Source of the DNA: JAAELZ01 sp965237995 | Lineage (GTDB): Bacteria; Pseudomonadota; Gammaproteobacteria; Arenicellales; Poriferihabitantaceae | Direction of reading: 5' to 3' | Length of the DNA: 64,000 nt | Assembly: GCA_965237995.1 (NCBI GenBank) | Contig: CBDEGO010000003.1 | Span: 248,001 to 312,000 of the forward strand | In this document: piece by piece, positions 24,052 through 32,977 of the stretch | Numbering within the stretch: position 1 is the stretch's first letter | Layout: every line of letters starts with the position of its first letter | Position numbers and translations under genes: made by a program | Notes under the pieces: generated by a model | What the model was told of the DNA's origin: nothing | Seen by the model: the letters and a program-made list of their open reading frames with translations, nothing else | Databases searched by the model: none

Positions 24052-25574
24052 TTGATTCCGACGAGCAACAAAGTATGGAGAAACGTAAACAAGAACGCGA
24101 TGAACTGGTCGCTCAGTTTGTTGAATCTAACTCTGAGTACTACGTTAATCAATTTGAAGTCCTTGGCAGTAAAGCGGGCCTTAAGTGGTGCTTTAATTGG
24201 CTAGCCGCTTTATTAGGTCCAATTTGGTATGGTATGCGTGGTCTATGGAATTGGTGTATGCCGTTCGCGGTTTTAGAAACTGTCGCGTTTATACAAATAT
24301 TTCGCGGTTTGTGGGGCAATTTAGCCGCATCAGCAACCGAGCGTATTGAAAGTATTCAGGGCACCTTAGCCTTTCGCAAACAACAGTTGCAAACAGCTAT
24401 AGACAGTGACGCCGCGAATGTTGACGTATTTAAACGTGCGATAGAATCATTAGAAGCCGGAATCACCGAGATTCGTCAAGAAATTGTACAAATTGAAGAA
24501 GGAGCCATTTACGTTGCCTTATTTGGCTTTGCGATGCTCGCGGTTTTGAAGTTAATCCAAGGCGTTATGGCTAATCAAGTATTAGAGCGTGCCTTTTCTG
24601 AATGGTTATCTGATCGCACTAACAGCTCAGGCCTGTCGACCTTAAGAACGGTATTAAGCGGAGTATTCTTTATCATCGTTGTGGCGGCCTGCATCATTCA
24701 TTACGCTTTTCCTGGAACGGTGGCGTTTCTTGGAGAGTTCCCAACCCATCCTGATATTCGCCTAACAGCCATAGAGTCAGTGAAGCAATTTTTTGCCTAT
24801 ATCGTAGATAAAGGCGAATGGTTTTTCGACCTAATTACCTACGGTATTCGCACGATTTTAGACGCCTTAGAAGTCGCATTTGTAGAAACGCCGTGGATCG
24901 TCATTGCTAGTTTTATTATCTTACTCACCTGGTTAGCAGCAGGCACTCGCGCCGCTATTTGGTCCGGTGCTTTCTTGGCGTATATGGGCTTGCTAGGCTT
25001 TTGGGAGAAAGCCATGACCACATTGGCCTTACTCGGCACAGCGGCGCTGATTAGCATCGCCCTAGGCATTCCACTTGGTATGTTTTGCGCTCGGCGACCA
25101 CGACTTTACTCAATCATTAGGCCAATTATGGATTTCATGCAGACCATGCCCGCGTTTGTATTTATGATCCCCGTCATTGCATTTTTTGGCACAGGTAAAC
25201 CAGCCGCAATTGTAACAACGATGATATTCGGTGGAACACCTGTTGTTCGCCTTACGGTATTAGGGCTTCGAGGTGTACCAGAATCAATTAGAGAAGCTGC
25301 CATTGCCTATGGCGCGTCTAAATGGTATTTACTGTTCAAGGTTGATCTACCCTTGGCGTCACCTTCAATCCTAGCGGGCGTTAATCAAACTATTATGCTG
25401 AGCTTGGCGATGGTGGTAGTGGCTTCTTTGATCGGCGCTAAAGGCCTCGGAGAAGACGTACTAGAGGCTCTACAATATGCCTCTGTTGGACAAGGAATAT
25501 TAGCGGGTTTCGCTATTTTGTTCTGCGCAATGATTTTAGATCGTATCGTACAAGGAAGGCGTAAAGGTCAGTAA
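24048..25574 (+). CDS. proW: Betaine/proline-type ABC transporter permease with large N-terminal extension
   Basis: A 508-residue permease; E. coli ProW has 354. Residues 1-70 are charged and probably cytoplasmic. Then there is a hydrophobic segment (about 75-95), a predicted coiled coil (about 98-145, ERIESIQGTLAFRKQQLQ and later IRQEIVQIEEG) and further hydrophobic segments. The canonical permease core occupies about 290-500, with TTLALLGTAALISIALGIP, MDFMQTMPAFVFMIP and the coupling loop GVPESIREAAIAYGAS. The core fits the OpuAB/ProW family; the extension is not one I can name. It overlaps proV by ATGA and ends the operon. Confidence 0.9.
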   Translation: MIDSDEQQSMEKRKQERDELVAQFVESNSEYYVNQFEVLGSKAGLKWCFNWLAALLGPIWYGMRGLWNWCMPFAVLETVAFIQIFRGLWGNLAASATERIESIQGTLAFRKQQLQTAIDSDAANVDVFKRAIESLEAGITEIRQEIVQIEEGAIYVALFGFAMLAVLKLIQGVMANQVLERAFSEWLSDRTNSSGLSTLRTVLSGVFFIIVVAACIIHYAFPGTVAFLGEFPTHPDIRLTAIESVKQFFAYIVDKGEWFFDLITYGIRTILDALEVAFVETPWIVIASFIILLTWLAAGTRAAIWSGAFLAYMGLLGFWEKAMTTLALLGTAALISIALGIPLGMFCARRPRLYSIIRPIMDFMQTMPAFVFMIPVIAFFGTGKPAAIVTTMIFGGTPVVRLTVLGLRGVPESIREAAIAYGASKWYLLFKVDLPLASPSILAGVNQTIMLSLAMVVVASLIGAKGLGEDVLEALQYASVGQGILAGFAILFCAMILDRIVQGRRKGQ

Positions 25575-25666
25575 TTAACTACTTTATGTCACATCACTAA
25601 CGTAGCGCCATTCTAATGGGCTGATTACATTTAGCTCTGCTGCCAGAACAATATCTGTCGTAGCAT

Positions 25667-26704
25667 TTACGGCACTAGTGCCGGTAAATTTAAGCCCGTA
25701 GATTCGTCGAGATTAAACATAATATTCATATTTTGGATAGCTTGACCAGCCGCCCCTTTTACTAAGTTATCTTCAACCGATAACACCAGAGCTCGGTTAC
25801 TCGGTTTTAAATGGTACACCGCAATTCGGCACATATTCGTTCCACGTACCGACTTAGTATCTGGGTGAGAGCCTGCCGGCATAACATCTACAAAAGATTC
25901 ATTGGCGTAATGCGCTTCATATAACGACTGCAGATCTATATTATTATTCTTTAACTGCGAATACAAAGTGGCATGAATACCTCGGATCATCGGCATCAAG
26001 TGTGGAACAAAGGTCAAATTTACCGTTTCACCTGCCATACGGCTTAAACCCTGCTCAATTTCTGGTTGATGGCGATGCCCTGCAGCTGCATAGGCTTTTA
26101 CTGACTCACTGACTTCGCTAAATAATGCATTCACAGACGCCCCTCGCCCTGCTCCAGAAACACCTGACTTACAATCAGCAATTAGAGAATCGGTTTCAAT
26201 TAAACCATTCACTAGCAGTGGTGCGTATCCCAATTGAACAGAAGTAGGGTAACAACCTGGGTTAGCCACAATGTTTGCACTTTTTACTTCATCACGATTT
26301 AATTCTGGCAATCCGTACACCGCTTCACTTAATAACTCAGGGCAGGCATGCTCCATCCCGTACCATTTGCTCCATGTCACCACATCAGCAATTCTAAAAT
26401 CAGCGGAAAAATCGATGAGCTTCACGCCGTCAGCCATTAGCTGCTTTGCATAATTCATTGCCACCCCATTTGGAGTTGCTGCAAACACCACATCGCATTG
26501 CATAAAACTACGTTCATTAGGCTCGCTATAGGCTAAATCGTAGTGCCCACGTAAACTTGGATAAAGTTCGCTCACCTGTCGGTCTTTTTCACTGCGAGAA
26601 GTGATGCAGGTCACTTCAGATTGCGGATGTTGTGCTAACAATCGCAGTAATTCTACACCGGTATATCCAGTGCCTCCGATAATGCCGACTTTAAGTTTTT
26701 TCAT
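25667..26704 (-). CDS. argC: N-acetyl-gamma-glutamyl-phosphate reductase
   Basis: A 345-residue enzyme of arginine biosynthesis that reduces N-acetylglutamyl phosphate to the semialdehyde with NADPH. The N-terminal Rossmann motif is IIGGTGYTGVELLRLL; the active-site cysteine is in VANPGCYPTSVQLG; SGVSGAGRGASVN and the catalytic HRHQPEIEQ follow. Length and motifs match type 1 ArgC. It is a single gene, with no other arg gene adjacent, and diverges from rpsT. Confidence 0.96.
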   Translation of the reverse strand: MKKLKVGIIGGTGYTGVELLRLLAQHPQSEVTCITSRSEKDRQVSELYPSLRGHYDLAYSEPNERSFMQCDVVFAATPNGVAMNYAKQLMADGVKLIDFSADFRIADVVTWSKWYGMEHACPELLSEAVYGLPELNRDEVKSANIVANPGCYPTSVQLGYAPLLVNGLIETDSLIADCKSGVSGAGRGASVNALFSEVSESVKAYAAAGHRHQPEIEQGLSRMAGETVNLTFVPHLMPMIRGIHATLYSQLKNNNIDLQSLYEAHYANESFVDVMPAGSHPDTKSVRGTNMCRIAVYHLKPSNRALVLSVEDNLVKGAAGQAIQNMNIMFNLDESTGLNLPALVP

Positions 26705-26927
26705 GAAAGTAAAAAATGGTTTGAGACAAACGTCTAGCTGCCCAATTGTGTCACTTAAGGCGAGGTAAACAAAGCTATTTTGCTAGATATGCGCGCAGCT
26801 TTTATGCAGCAATGTCCAGCGCGTAATCAGTTCGGCTAACTAGCTAGATAATTCTTGACTTTAACAGCGAAAACGACCATATTCGCGCGCCTGAATATTT
26901 ATGTGACCAACCCTAAGAGGAAGCAAA

Positions 26928-27191
26928 TTGGCTAATTCACCACAAACGAAAAAACGCGCTCGTCAAAATGACAAAGTTCGTTTGCATAACCGCAGCTACC
27001 GTTCAAGTGTACGCACGGGCATCAAAGCATTATTGAAGTTCATTCAAGCGGGCGATAAAGAAGCGGCGACCACTGCCTATCAAACAGCTGTTTCAATGAT
27101 CGACAAAAGCTCAGGTAAAGGTCTTATGCATAAAAATCGTGCGTCTCGATTGAAAAGCCGATTAAATGCCCGCGTTCGCGCCATCGCATAG
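26928..27191 (+). CDS. rpsT: 30S ribosomal protein S20
   Basis: An 87-residue basic protein that binds 16S rRNA early in 30S assembly (ANSPQTKKRARQNDK at the start, SSGKGLMHKNRASRLKSRL near the end). It starts at TTG (26928), preceded by a good AGAGGAAG ribosome site. The same rare UUG start is used in E. coli rpsT, where it takes part in autogenous translational control. The gene is followed by a clear terminator. Confidence 0.96.
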   Translation: MANSPQTKKRARQNDKVRLHNRSYRSSVRTGIKALLKFIQAGDKEAATTAYQTAVSMIDKSSGKGLMHKNRASRLKSRLNARVRAIA

Positions 27192-27236
27192 TTCTAAATA
27201 AATGTGTGCGTAAACTATGCGCATACAATAATGAAA

Positions 27237-27259
27237 AGCAGCCAATGGCTGCTTTTTTT
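27237..27259. terminator. Intrinsic terminator after rpsT
   Basis: AGCAGCC (27237-27243) pairs with GGCTGCT (27247-27253), followed by seven T residues on the plus strand. It lies 45 bases after the rpsT stop and could partly serve the convergent proB transcript, because an A-run precedes the stem. Confidence 0.85.
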
Positions 27260-27304
27260 GTATCCGTTTATTGCTGATGGTTGATTTAACCTATGAAACA
27301 ACCG

Positions 27305-28429
27305 TCAATAAATAACCATGTTGTCACGATGGATAAATTCTGGCTCATGTACATATCCCAGCAGTCTTGAAAATTCTGAACTCGGTTGTTTTTTTATTAA
27401 CTGCGCTTCCTTGGAGTTATAGTTAATTAAGCCCTTAGCGACTTCGTTACCATACCCATCTAGACACACAACTATATCACCGCGACTAAACTCACCCGAT
27501 ACCTTAGTGACGCCCACGGGTAATAAACTAGAACCCTGTTCTCTAAGCATATTCACCGCACCTGCATCCAAGATCAATTTACCACTTGATTGCGTTTGGC
27601 CAGCTAACCACTGCTTTTTTGCGGGCAATTTATCTGTCGCTGGAGATAGATGCGTGCCCACCGGCTGCTCGTTCAATATTTTCTTTAGTACGTCCTGTTG
27701 TTTTCCATCGGTAATAATCGTTTGTGCTCCCGACCGCGCTGCTTTAGTAGCCGCCTGCAGTTTAGTTATCATCCCGCCCGTTCCGAACTCGGAGGTATCA
27801 CCAGCCATTGCATCTAAGCGCGGGTCACCCGCAACACCTCGCTCGATTAACGTAGCCGATTTATCTTTCTTTGGGTCAGCGGTAAACAAGCCTTTTTCAT
27901 CAGTTAACAATACTAAAGTGCTGGCACCAACTAGGTTAGCAACCAAGGCGCCTAAGGTGTCGTTATCACCAAAGCGAATTTCTTCAGTAACGACCGTGTC
28001 GTTTTCATTAACAATAGGCACAATGCTCAAGTCGAGTAAAGAATTAAGCGTGCTGCGCGCATTGAGGTAGCGCTTTCTATTCGCTAAATCTGCATCTGTT
28101 AGCAGAATCTGTGCACAGGTAATTCGATGTGCATTGAACGCCTGCTGATACTGATGGACCAAACCCATCTGCCCTACAGCCGCAGCTGATTGCAGCTTAT
28201 GCACCTCTTTAGGGCGTTTATTCCAACCTAGCTTGCGCGCCCCTTCGGCTATTGAGCCAGACGACACAAGCACCACACGAATGCCTTTACTACGCACAAA
28301 CGCAATCTGTGAGGCTAATGAAGCGATAATCTCTGCATTAAGACCACTCTTAGCGTGGGTTAGTAGCGCGCTGCCAACCTTAACCACCCAAACGCTATAG
28401 TCTGCCGTTTCACTGCCACTTTTACTCAT
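27305..28429 (-). CDS. proB: Glutamate 5-kinase
   Basis: A 374-residue kinase that phosphorylates glutamate in the first step of proline synthesis. The amino-acid-kinase domain (1-260) has VVKVGSALL, VSSGSIAEGARKLG, NENDTV and FGDNDTLGALVA. A PUA domain follows (about 280-370, ILDAGAVNMLREQG, LLPVGVTKVSGEFSRGD). The start is set at the ATG at 28429 because GAGGAAAC lies just upstream; the ATG overlaps the obgE stop by eight bases. An earlier ATG at 28450 is the alternative. The pair obgE-proB is a common gammaproteobacterial arrangement. Confidence 0.96.
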   Translation of the reverse strand: MSKSGSETADYSVWVVKVGSALLTHAKSGLNAEIIASLASQIAFVRSKGIRVVLVSSGSIAEGARKLGWNKRPKEVHKLQSAAAVGQMGLVHQYQQAFNAHRITCAQILLTDADLANRKRYLNARSTLNSLLDLSIVPIVNENDTVVTEEIRFGDNDTLGALVANLVGASTLVLLTDEKGLFTADPKKDKSATLIERGVAGDPRLDAMAGDTSEFGTGGMITKLQAATKAARSGAQTIITDGKQQDVLKKILNEQPVGTHLSPATDKLPAKKQWLAGQTQSSGKLILDAGAVNMLREQGSSLLPVGVTKVSGEFSRGDIVVCLDGYGNEVAKGLINYNSKEAQLIKKQPSSEFSRLLGYVHEPEFIHRDNMVIY

Positions 28430-29486
28430 TTGTTTCCTCGCTGTCTTCATCTTCTATTGCATGGATATCCAAGCCACGACTTTCGCGCAGATACTGGCTA
28501 ATGTTGTTCATTAACTCTTTACAGCCTTCGCCCGTAACAGCAGAAATGCAATGCATTTTGCCTTGCCAATCTAGCGCTAGCCTAAGTGCTTCTTTTATTT
28601 GTTGTAACTGCTCAGAATCAATGATGTCTATTTTATTCAGTACAATCCATCGCGGCTTCTCAAAAAGCGCTTGATCAAACTCTTGCAACTCGTTTACCAA
28701 GGCTTCAATCGCAGTTGCGGGAGCCTGTGTCTCATCTAGTGGCGCCACATCAACCACATGCAATAACAAGCCGGTGCGCTGTAAATGCTTTAAAAAATCG
28801 ATGCCTAAACCAACGCCATCGGCTGCACCCTCAATTAATCCAGGAATATCCGCGATCACAAAACCACCTGTCGATCCGATATCAACAACACCAAGCTCAG
28901 GGTGTAGAGTGGTGAAAGGATAATTGGCCACTTTGGGTCGTGCCTGAGATACGGTGCTTAATAGCGTAGACTTTCCAGCGTTTGGAAAGCCCAACAAACC
29001 AACATCTGCTAATACTTTTAGTTCAACCTTAAGACGTCGCTCTTCGCCCTCACCCCCTGGCACAGTACGCCTCGGCGCTCTATTTACGCTCGACTTAAAG
29101 TGAGTATTACCCAAACCACCCTGTCCGCCTTTAGCCACTAATAAACTTTGCTCATGGCTAATGACTTCACCAATCAGCTCTAGAGTTTGCTCGTCATAAA
29201 CTAAGGTTCCTAACGGCACACGAATCAACAAATCTTCACCCGCTTTACCTGATTTTTGCCGCCCTTGACCGCGAGCCCCGTGTTCTGCGCGGTAATCACG
29301 AATATATCTAAAGTCAGCTAAGGTATTTAGCCCACTATTACCAACAAAATAAACGTCACCACCATCACCGCCGTCACCGCCGTCAGGCCCGCCGCGAGGA
29401 ATATACTTTTCTCGGCGAAAGCTCAAGGCTCCATTCCCCCCTTTTCCCGCAGCAACGCGGACGGTTGCTTCATCTACAAACTTCAT
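28422..29486 (-). CDS. obgE: GTPase Obg (ribosome assembly/growth control)
   Basis: A 354-residue Obg/CgtA GTPase. Residues 1-158 are the glycine-rich Obg fold (AAGKGGNGALSFRREKYI, GGPDGGDGGDGG). The GTPase domain follows, with G1 GFPNAGKST, G3 DIPGLIEGA and G4 LNKIDI. The short acidic C-terminal tail is typical. Obg associates with 50S precursors and responds to guanine nucleotides. It lies downstream of rplU-rpmA, the conserved order, with a terminator-like hairpin in between and proB overlapping its 3' end. Confidence 0.97.
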   Translation of the reverse strand: MKFVDEATVRVAAGKGGNGALSFRREKYIPRGGPDGGDGGDGGDVYFVGNSGLNTLADFRYIRDYRAEHGARGQGRQKSGKAGEDLLIRVPLGTLVYDEQTLELIGEVISHEQSLLVAKGGQGGLGNTHFKSSVNRAPRRTVPGGEGEERRLKVELKVLADVGLLGFPNAGKSTLLSTVSQARPKVANYPFTTLHPELGVVDIGSTGGFVIADIPGLIEGAADGVGLGIDFLKHLQRTGLLLHVVDVAPLDETQAPATAIEALVNELQEFDQALFEKPRWIVLNKIDIIDSEQLQQIKEALRLALDWQGKMHCISAVTGEGCKELMNNISQYLRESRGLDIHAIEDEDSEETNE

Positions 29487-29531
29487 AGGGGTTAATGTTT
29501 AGACATGAAAATTAGATTAATACAAAATAAA

Positions 29532-29562
29532 AAAGCCCCGCTCTAACGAGACGAGGCTTTTG
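29532..29562 (-). terminator. Terminator/attenuator between rpmA and obgE
   Basis: Read on the minus strand, AAAGCCTCG pairs with CGGGGCTTT (one T-G pair), with an inner CTC/GAG stem, followed by a T-run. It lies 23 bases after the rpmA stop and 46 bases before obgE. It probably lowers expression of obgE-proB relative to the ribosomal protein genes. Confidence 0.75.
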
Positions 29563-29584
29563 AATTTAGACGTTTGAAAAAACC

Positions 29585-29842
29585 TTATGCAGCAACCACA
29601 CTCACAAATTGACGGTTTTTTGGGCCTTTAACTTCAAACTTCACATGGCCATGCGACAATGCAAATAAAGTATCATCCTTACCTCGACCAACATTAGCAC
29701 CAGGATGAACCTTAGTGCCACGTTGACGAATTAAGATGTTTCCTGCAAGCACAGCTTCACCGCCGTACTTTTTTACGCCTAAGCGTTTGGACTCGGAATC
29801 ACGGCCGTTTCTGGAACTACCGCCTGCTTTTTTATGTGCCAT
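29585..29842 (-). CDS. rpmA: 50S ribosomal protein L27
   Basis: An 85-residue L27 with the canonical N-terminus AHKKAGGSSRNGRDSESKRLG, which reaches the peptidyl transferase centre, and GNILIRQRGTKVHPG in the core. There is no Firmicute-type N-terminal leader needing cleavage. It follows rplU after 32 bases and is cotranscribed with it. Confidence 0.97.
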   Translation of the reverse strand: MAHKKAGGSSRNGRDSESKRLGVKKYGGEAVLAGNILIRQRGTKVHPGANVGRGKDDTLFALSHGHVKFEVKGPKNRQFVSVVAA

Positions 29843-29874
29843 GTTTAAATACCTCGGAAAATTCTATGCCTAAA

Positions 29875-30516
29875 TTAGGCGAGTTCTTTTGCTTGCTTAA
29901 TCCACTCTTCGCGTTCGATACGGCCTTTAAAGCTAAGCTTACCATTTACTTCTTCTACTTGCTCAGGGGTAAATGCCGCAATTTGTGCAAAAGTAGTAAT
30001 ACCTAGATCTTTTAACTTACCTTCGATTACTGGACCAATACCATTAATCGTAGTTAGTTTGTCACCATCGCTGGTTGCACTTGCTTTAGCAGCGGTTTTC
30101 TTAGGCGCTGCCTTTGCCTTTTTTGCTTTTGCTGCAGGAGCCTCTTTCTTAGCTTCAGCCTTTGGCGCAGCTTTTTTAGCAGCGGCTTTCTTTGCCGGTG
30201 CTTTAGTTCCACCAATTGCAGTAATTTCAAGTTCAGTAAAACTCTGGCGGTGCCCTTGAAGGCGGCGATACTTCTTACGACGCTTAAACTTTACAACGCG
30301 AATTTTTTCTCCTCGGCCTTGCCCAAGCACGGTTGCTTCTACCGCCGTACCTTCAACGTGAGGTGCGCCAACGGTCACTTTGCCGTCATCGCTTATCATC
30401 AATACTTTATCAAGCTGCAAAGAAGCACCTTCTTCAACGTCTAGCTTTTCTACTTTTAGCTTATCGCCTATGCTAACTCGATATTGTTTGCCACCTGTTT
30501 CTACTACCGCGTACAT
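29875..30516 (-). CDS. rplU: 50S ribosomal protein L21 with C-terminal Ala/Lys linker and helix-hairpin-helix-like domain
   Basis: Residues 1-103 are a complete L21 (YAVVETGGKQYRVSIGD, VKFKRRKKYRRLQGHRQSF), which binds 23S rRNA. Normal L21 ends there; this protein has 213 residues. Residues about 105-150 are an Ala/Lys/Pro-rich flexible linker (AKKAAAKKAAPKAEAKK). Residues 152-213 look like the helix-hairpin-helix domain found in many unrelated proteins (LTTINGIGPVIEGKLKDLG, ITTFAQIAAFT, then a WIKQAKELA end). Such extensions occur in some proteobacterial L21 or other ribosomal proteins, possibly for nucleic-acid binding. The frame is continuous and codon use looks uniform, so the fusion appears real. 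It heads rplU-rpmA. Confidence 0.95.
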   Translation of the reverse strand: MYAVVETGGKQYRVSIGDKLKVEKLDVEEGASLQLDKVLMISDDGKVTVGAPHVEGTAVEATVLGQGRGEKIRVVKFKRRKKYRRLQGHRQSFTELEITAIGGTKAPAKKAAAKKAAPKAEAKKEAPAAKAKKAKAAPKKTAAKASATSDGDKLTTINGIGPVIEGKLKDLGITTFAQIAAFTPEQVEEVNGKLSFKGRIEREEWIKQAKELA

Positions 30517-30546
30517 CGTCTGAAATCCAGAAAATTATTAGTTCTA

Positions 30547-30565
30547 TTTAGCCACGATGGCTAAA
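30547..30565 (-). promoter_or_regulatory. Hairpin in the rplU leader
   Basis: TTTAGCCA (30547-30554) and TGGCTAAA (30558-30565) form a perfect 8-pair stem with a 3-base loop, about 30 bases upstream of the rplU start. Its place in the 5' leader of a ribosomal protein operon suggests autoregulation; this is inference. Confidence 0.45.
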
Positions 30566-30840
30566 AATCAAGGCGCTGGATTGTATGCACCCACGCTGTT
30601 TTAGTCAATCTTATTCGGCGCTATTTTTAAGCCTTTTAACTACGGGTTAACCCACTGATTTTAAATTTAAGTTGTTTATGATTCATACCCGTGTCAACTT
30701 ATCTTCCTTTGCTCAGAAATAGCGCCCTTGGTATGGCTACTTGAGAGATTCAAACAGCCAATTGAAACACTTCGGGAAAAGGCCTTTACTAAAGACATAA
30801 CAATATGTTTTTATGTAAATACTGAGTAATAATCAAACTT

Positions 30841-31779
30841 ATGCATTCTTTAATTAAAGCACTAAAAGCGGCCGGTGAACCTACCCGTTTACGCATATTA
30901 GCCGCCCTTTCCCAATTTGAGCTGACCGTCACCGAACTGGTCTATCTGCTGGATCAAAGCCAACCTAGAGTCAGCCGCCATTTAAAATTATTAGTAGATG
31001 CGCAATTATTAGAGCGTTACCAAGAAGGCTCATGGGTATTTCACCGACTAAGTGATCAAGAGTCTGAGCAAGGCTTAGTACAAAAATTAGTTGGGCTTAT
31101 TAATCACAGCGACCCAGAACTCGTTAAAGATAAAGCAAGATTAGAGGCGATTAAACAACGCAATGCTCAATTGGCATCAAATTATTTTAAGAATCAAGCT
31201 GATGACTGGGACACTATTCGACAATTAGTAGGCTCTGATAAAGCGATCGAAGAAGCGATGCTTAACAGCATTGGCAACCAAAAAATCAATACCATGCTTG
31301 ATTTAGGAACTGGCACCGGGCGCATATTGGAAATATTTGCATCTAGGGTAAACAAAGGAGTGGGTTATGATGCAAGCCTGGCAATGCTAAGTGTTGCTCG
31401 CTCTAATCTTGAACAAAAACAACTGACACATTGTCAGGTACGGCAACGTGATATACGAAACTTACCATCTGACTCAACGTCGGTTGATCTGATCACTATC
31501 CACCAAGTGTTGCACTATATTGACAACCCAATCGCAGTCATACAAGAAGCTGCGCGTGTGCTGAAACCTGGCGGAACGATATTGATTGTTGACTTTGCCA
31601 AACACCAGCATGAATTTCTGAGAACCGAACACGCCCACAGACGACTAGGCTTTTCTAATTCTGAAGTGGAGTTTTGGTGCGAAAATAGTGCGTTAGTGAT
31701 GAAAAGCGCGAAAACAGTTACTCAAAGTAGTAATAAAGAAGGCTTAGACGTTATTTTATGGCATTTGACAAAGCCCTAA
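30841..31779 (+). CDS. ArsR-family regulator fused to class I SAM methyltransferase
   Basis: A 312-residue fusion. Residues 1-90 are an ArsR winged helix-turn-helix (GEPTRLRILAALSQFELTV, QSQPRVSRHLKLL). Residues 130-310 are a Rossmann-fold methyltransferase (LDLGTGTGRILEIF motif I, VDLITIHQVLHYIDNP, ARVLKPGGTILIVDF). The cysteine metal-binding motif of metal-sensing ArsR proteins is absent from the HTH region. This fusion type is widespread and is often linked to methionine/SAM-cycle genes, so it may sense SAM or SAH; no such gene is adjacent here. The 324-base gap upstream shows no riboswitch I recognise. The target and methyl acceptor are unknown. Confidence 0.85.
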   Translation: MHSLIKALKAAGEPTRLRILAALSQFELTVTELVYLLDQSQPRVSRHLKLLVDAQLLERYQEGSWVFHRLSDQESEQGLVQKLVGLINHSDPELVKDKARLEAIKQRNAQLASNYFKNQADDWDTIRQLVGSDKAIEEAMLNSIGNQKINTMLDLGTGTGRILEIFASRVNKGVGYDASLAMLSVARSNLEQKQLTHCQVRQRDIRNLPSDSTSVDLITIHQVLHYIDNPIAVIQEAARVLKPGGTILIVDFAKHQHEFLRTEHAHRRLGFSNSEVEFWCENSALVMKSAKTVTQSSNKEGLDVILWHLTKP

Positions 31780-31839
31780 GGTAAACCCGCTAACAAGCCT
31801 AGCGTTGGAGGCTAGACTTGGTGGCTAGCCTGACAACTG

Positions 31840-32821
31840 TTAGCTCTTAACCGCTGCTGCATCTTTCATTGCATCCTCACCTTTTTTCCATAAGTTTCCT
31901 TGCCATAGCTCATCTAAGCCAGTTTCTCCGCTGGCGCCTTGTGTGGTGAGGTAATCGTAATAAGAAGTGGGTTTATGGCCCGTTAGGTTGTAAAAATCTG
32001 GACTACAACGGCAATAAAACCCATTCGATAAATATTCAAAAAATTCGGCACGCGTCGCACCAAAATCGTTCTCAAATTCTACCATTGACTGAGGACGGTA
32101 CTCGACTGGCTTGTCCATCGCACGACCCAGGTCGCGGGCTATTTCCACCATTGATTGTGGCTGTGGCCCCGTAATGTCATAAAACTTGTTTGCGTGTCGT
32201 TGCGGCCCTTCAGATAAAACCACTGCGGCTGCTTCTGCGATATCACGCGTAGCGACAAACGAGTTGCGCACATCACCCAAGGGATTAGTAAACCAGTCCT
32301 CATTGGCGATATTGTCACAATCGGTCTTAAGCAAATGATTCATAAAGAAATTATTACGCAACACGGTCACATTTAGCCCTTCATCGATTAGCGATTTCTC
32401 TCCCCACCAATAGTGTTGCAGCATTAATGGAACACTCGCTCCGGCGCGTGAAGCATGCACCGCAGCATCATATGAAGCCGTGTTGGTATCTGCTCCCATG
32501 CAACTAACTCTGACCACGTGCTTCGATCTGCTTTTTACGTTGACCTAGTTCCTTGGAAAAAGCTAAGTGCCCTTCTAGCATCGGATCTAATGAGGCTGAA
32601 TACACTGAAGAAACCCCATCTAGAGCTGCTGCCCATGTTTTAGCATCTGACAGATCAAACTTCACCGTTTCATGAGCGCCTAAATCAGTCAACATTTGCG
32701 CTTTATCATCGCTAAAGTAACAAGCACGCACCGTAAATTGATTTGCTTGTGCTAACCGCACGATTAACTCGCGACCAATTCGGCCCGATGCTGAAGTGAT
32801 AAGAACAATAGGTTTAGACAT
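31840..32821 (-). pseudogene. NmrA-like NAD(P)-binding family gene, frameshifted
   Basis: Two adjacent frames encode one NmrA/atypical-SDR protein. The 5' part (32821 to 32504) has ITSASGRIGRELIVRLAQ (dinucleotide-binding) and ends abruptly after QIEARGQS. The 3' part (32517 to 31840) opens with VRVSCMGADTNTASY and carries the rest of the fold (HYWWGEKSLI, VLRNNFFMNHLL, YDITGPQPQSMVEIA). In relatives a segment of roughly ten residues (AAGVKHV-like) joins these, so a short deletion near 32515-32525 probably caused the shift. The joined product would be about 320 residues. Whether this is a true pseudogene or a sequencing error cannot be told from here. Intact members are NAD(P)H:quinone-oxidoreductase-like or redox-sensing proteins. 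Confidence 0.8.
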
Positions 32822-32977
32822 AATAATTTTTCAAATAATGACTTTATAATTTCAGGCGGCGATCATACTGTGACTTAGTTCAAAAACCCAAATAAATGCG
32901 TCCATTTTTACTCGACTCTTCCTTAAGCCCACCAAAGCCACTCTTGCTAGTAATCAATCGAAAATTTAGATGGGTTA

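Noticed and set aside
24048..25574. Permease fused to a different transporter
   Set aside because: Only one permease core is present; the N-terminal part has no recognisable second transporter fold.
30566..30840. SAM or SAH riboswitch upstream of the ArsR-methyltransferase gene
   Set aside because: No conserved riboswitch motifs could be found by eye.
31810..31830. Inverted repeat GGCTAG/CTAGCC between convergent genes as a terminator
   Set aside because: The stem is only six pairs and no T-run follows on either strand.
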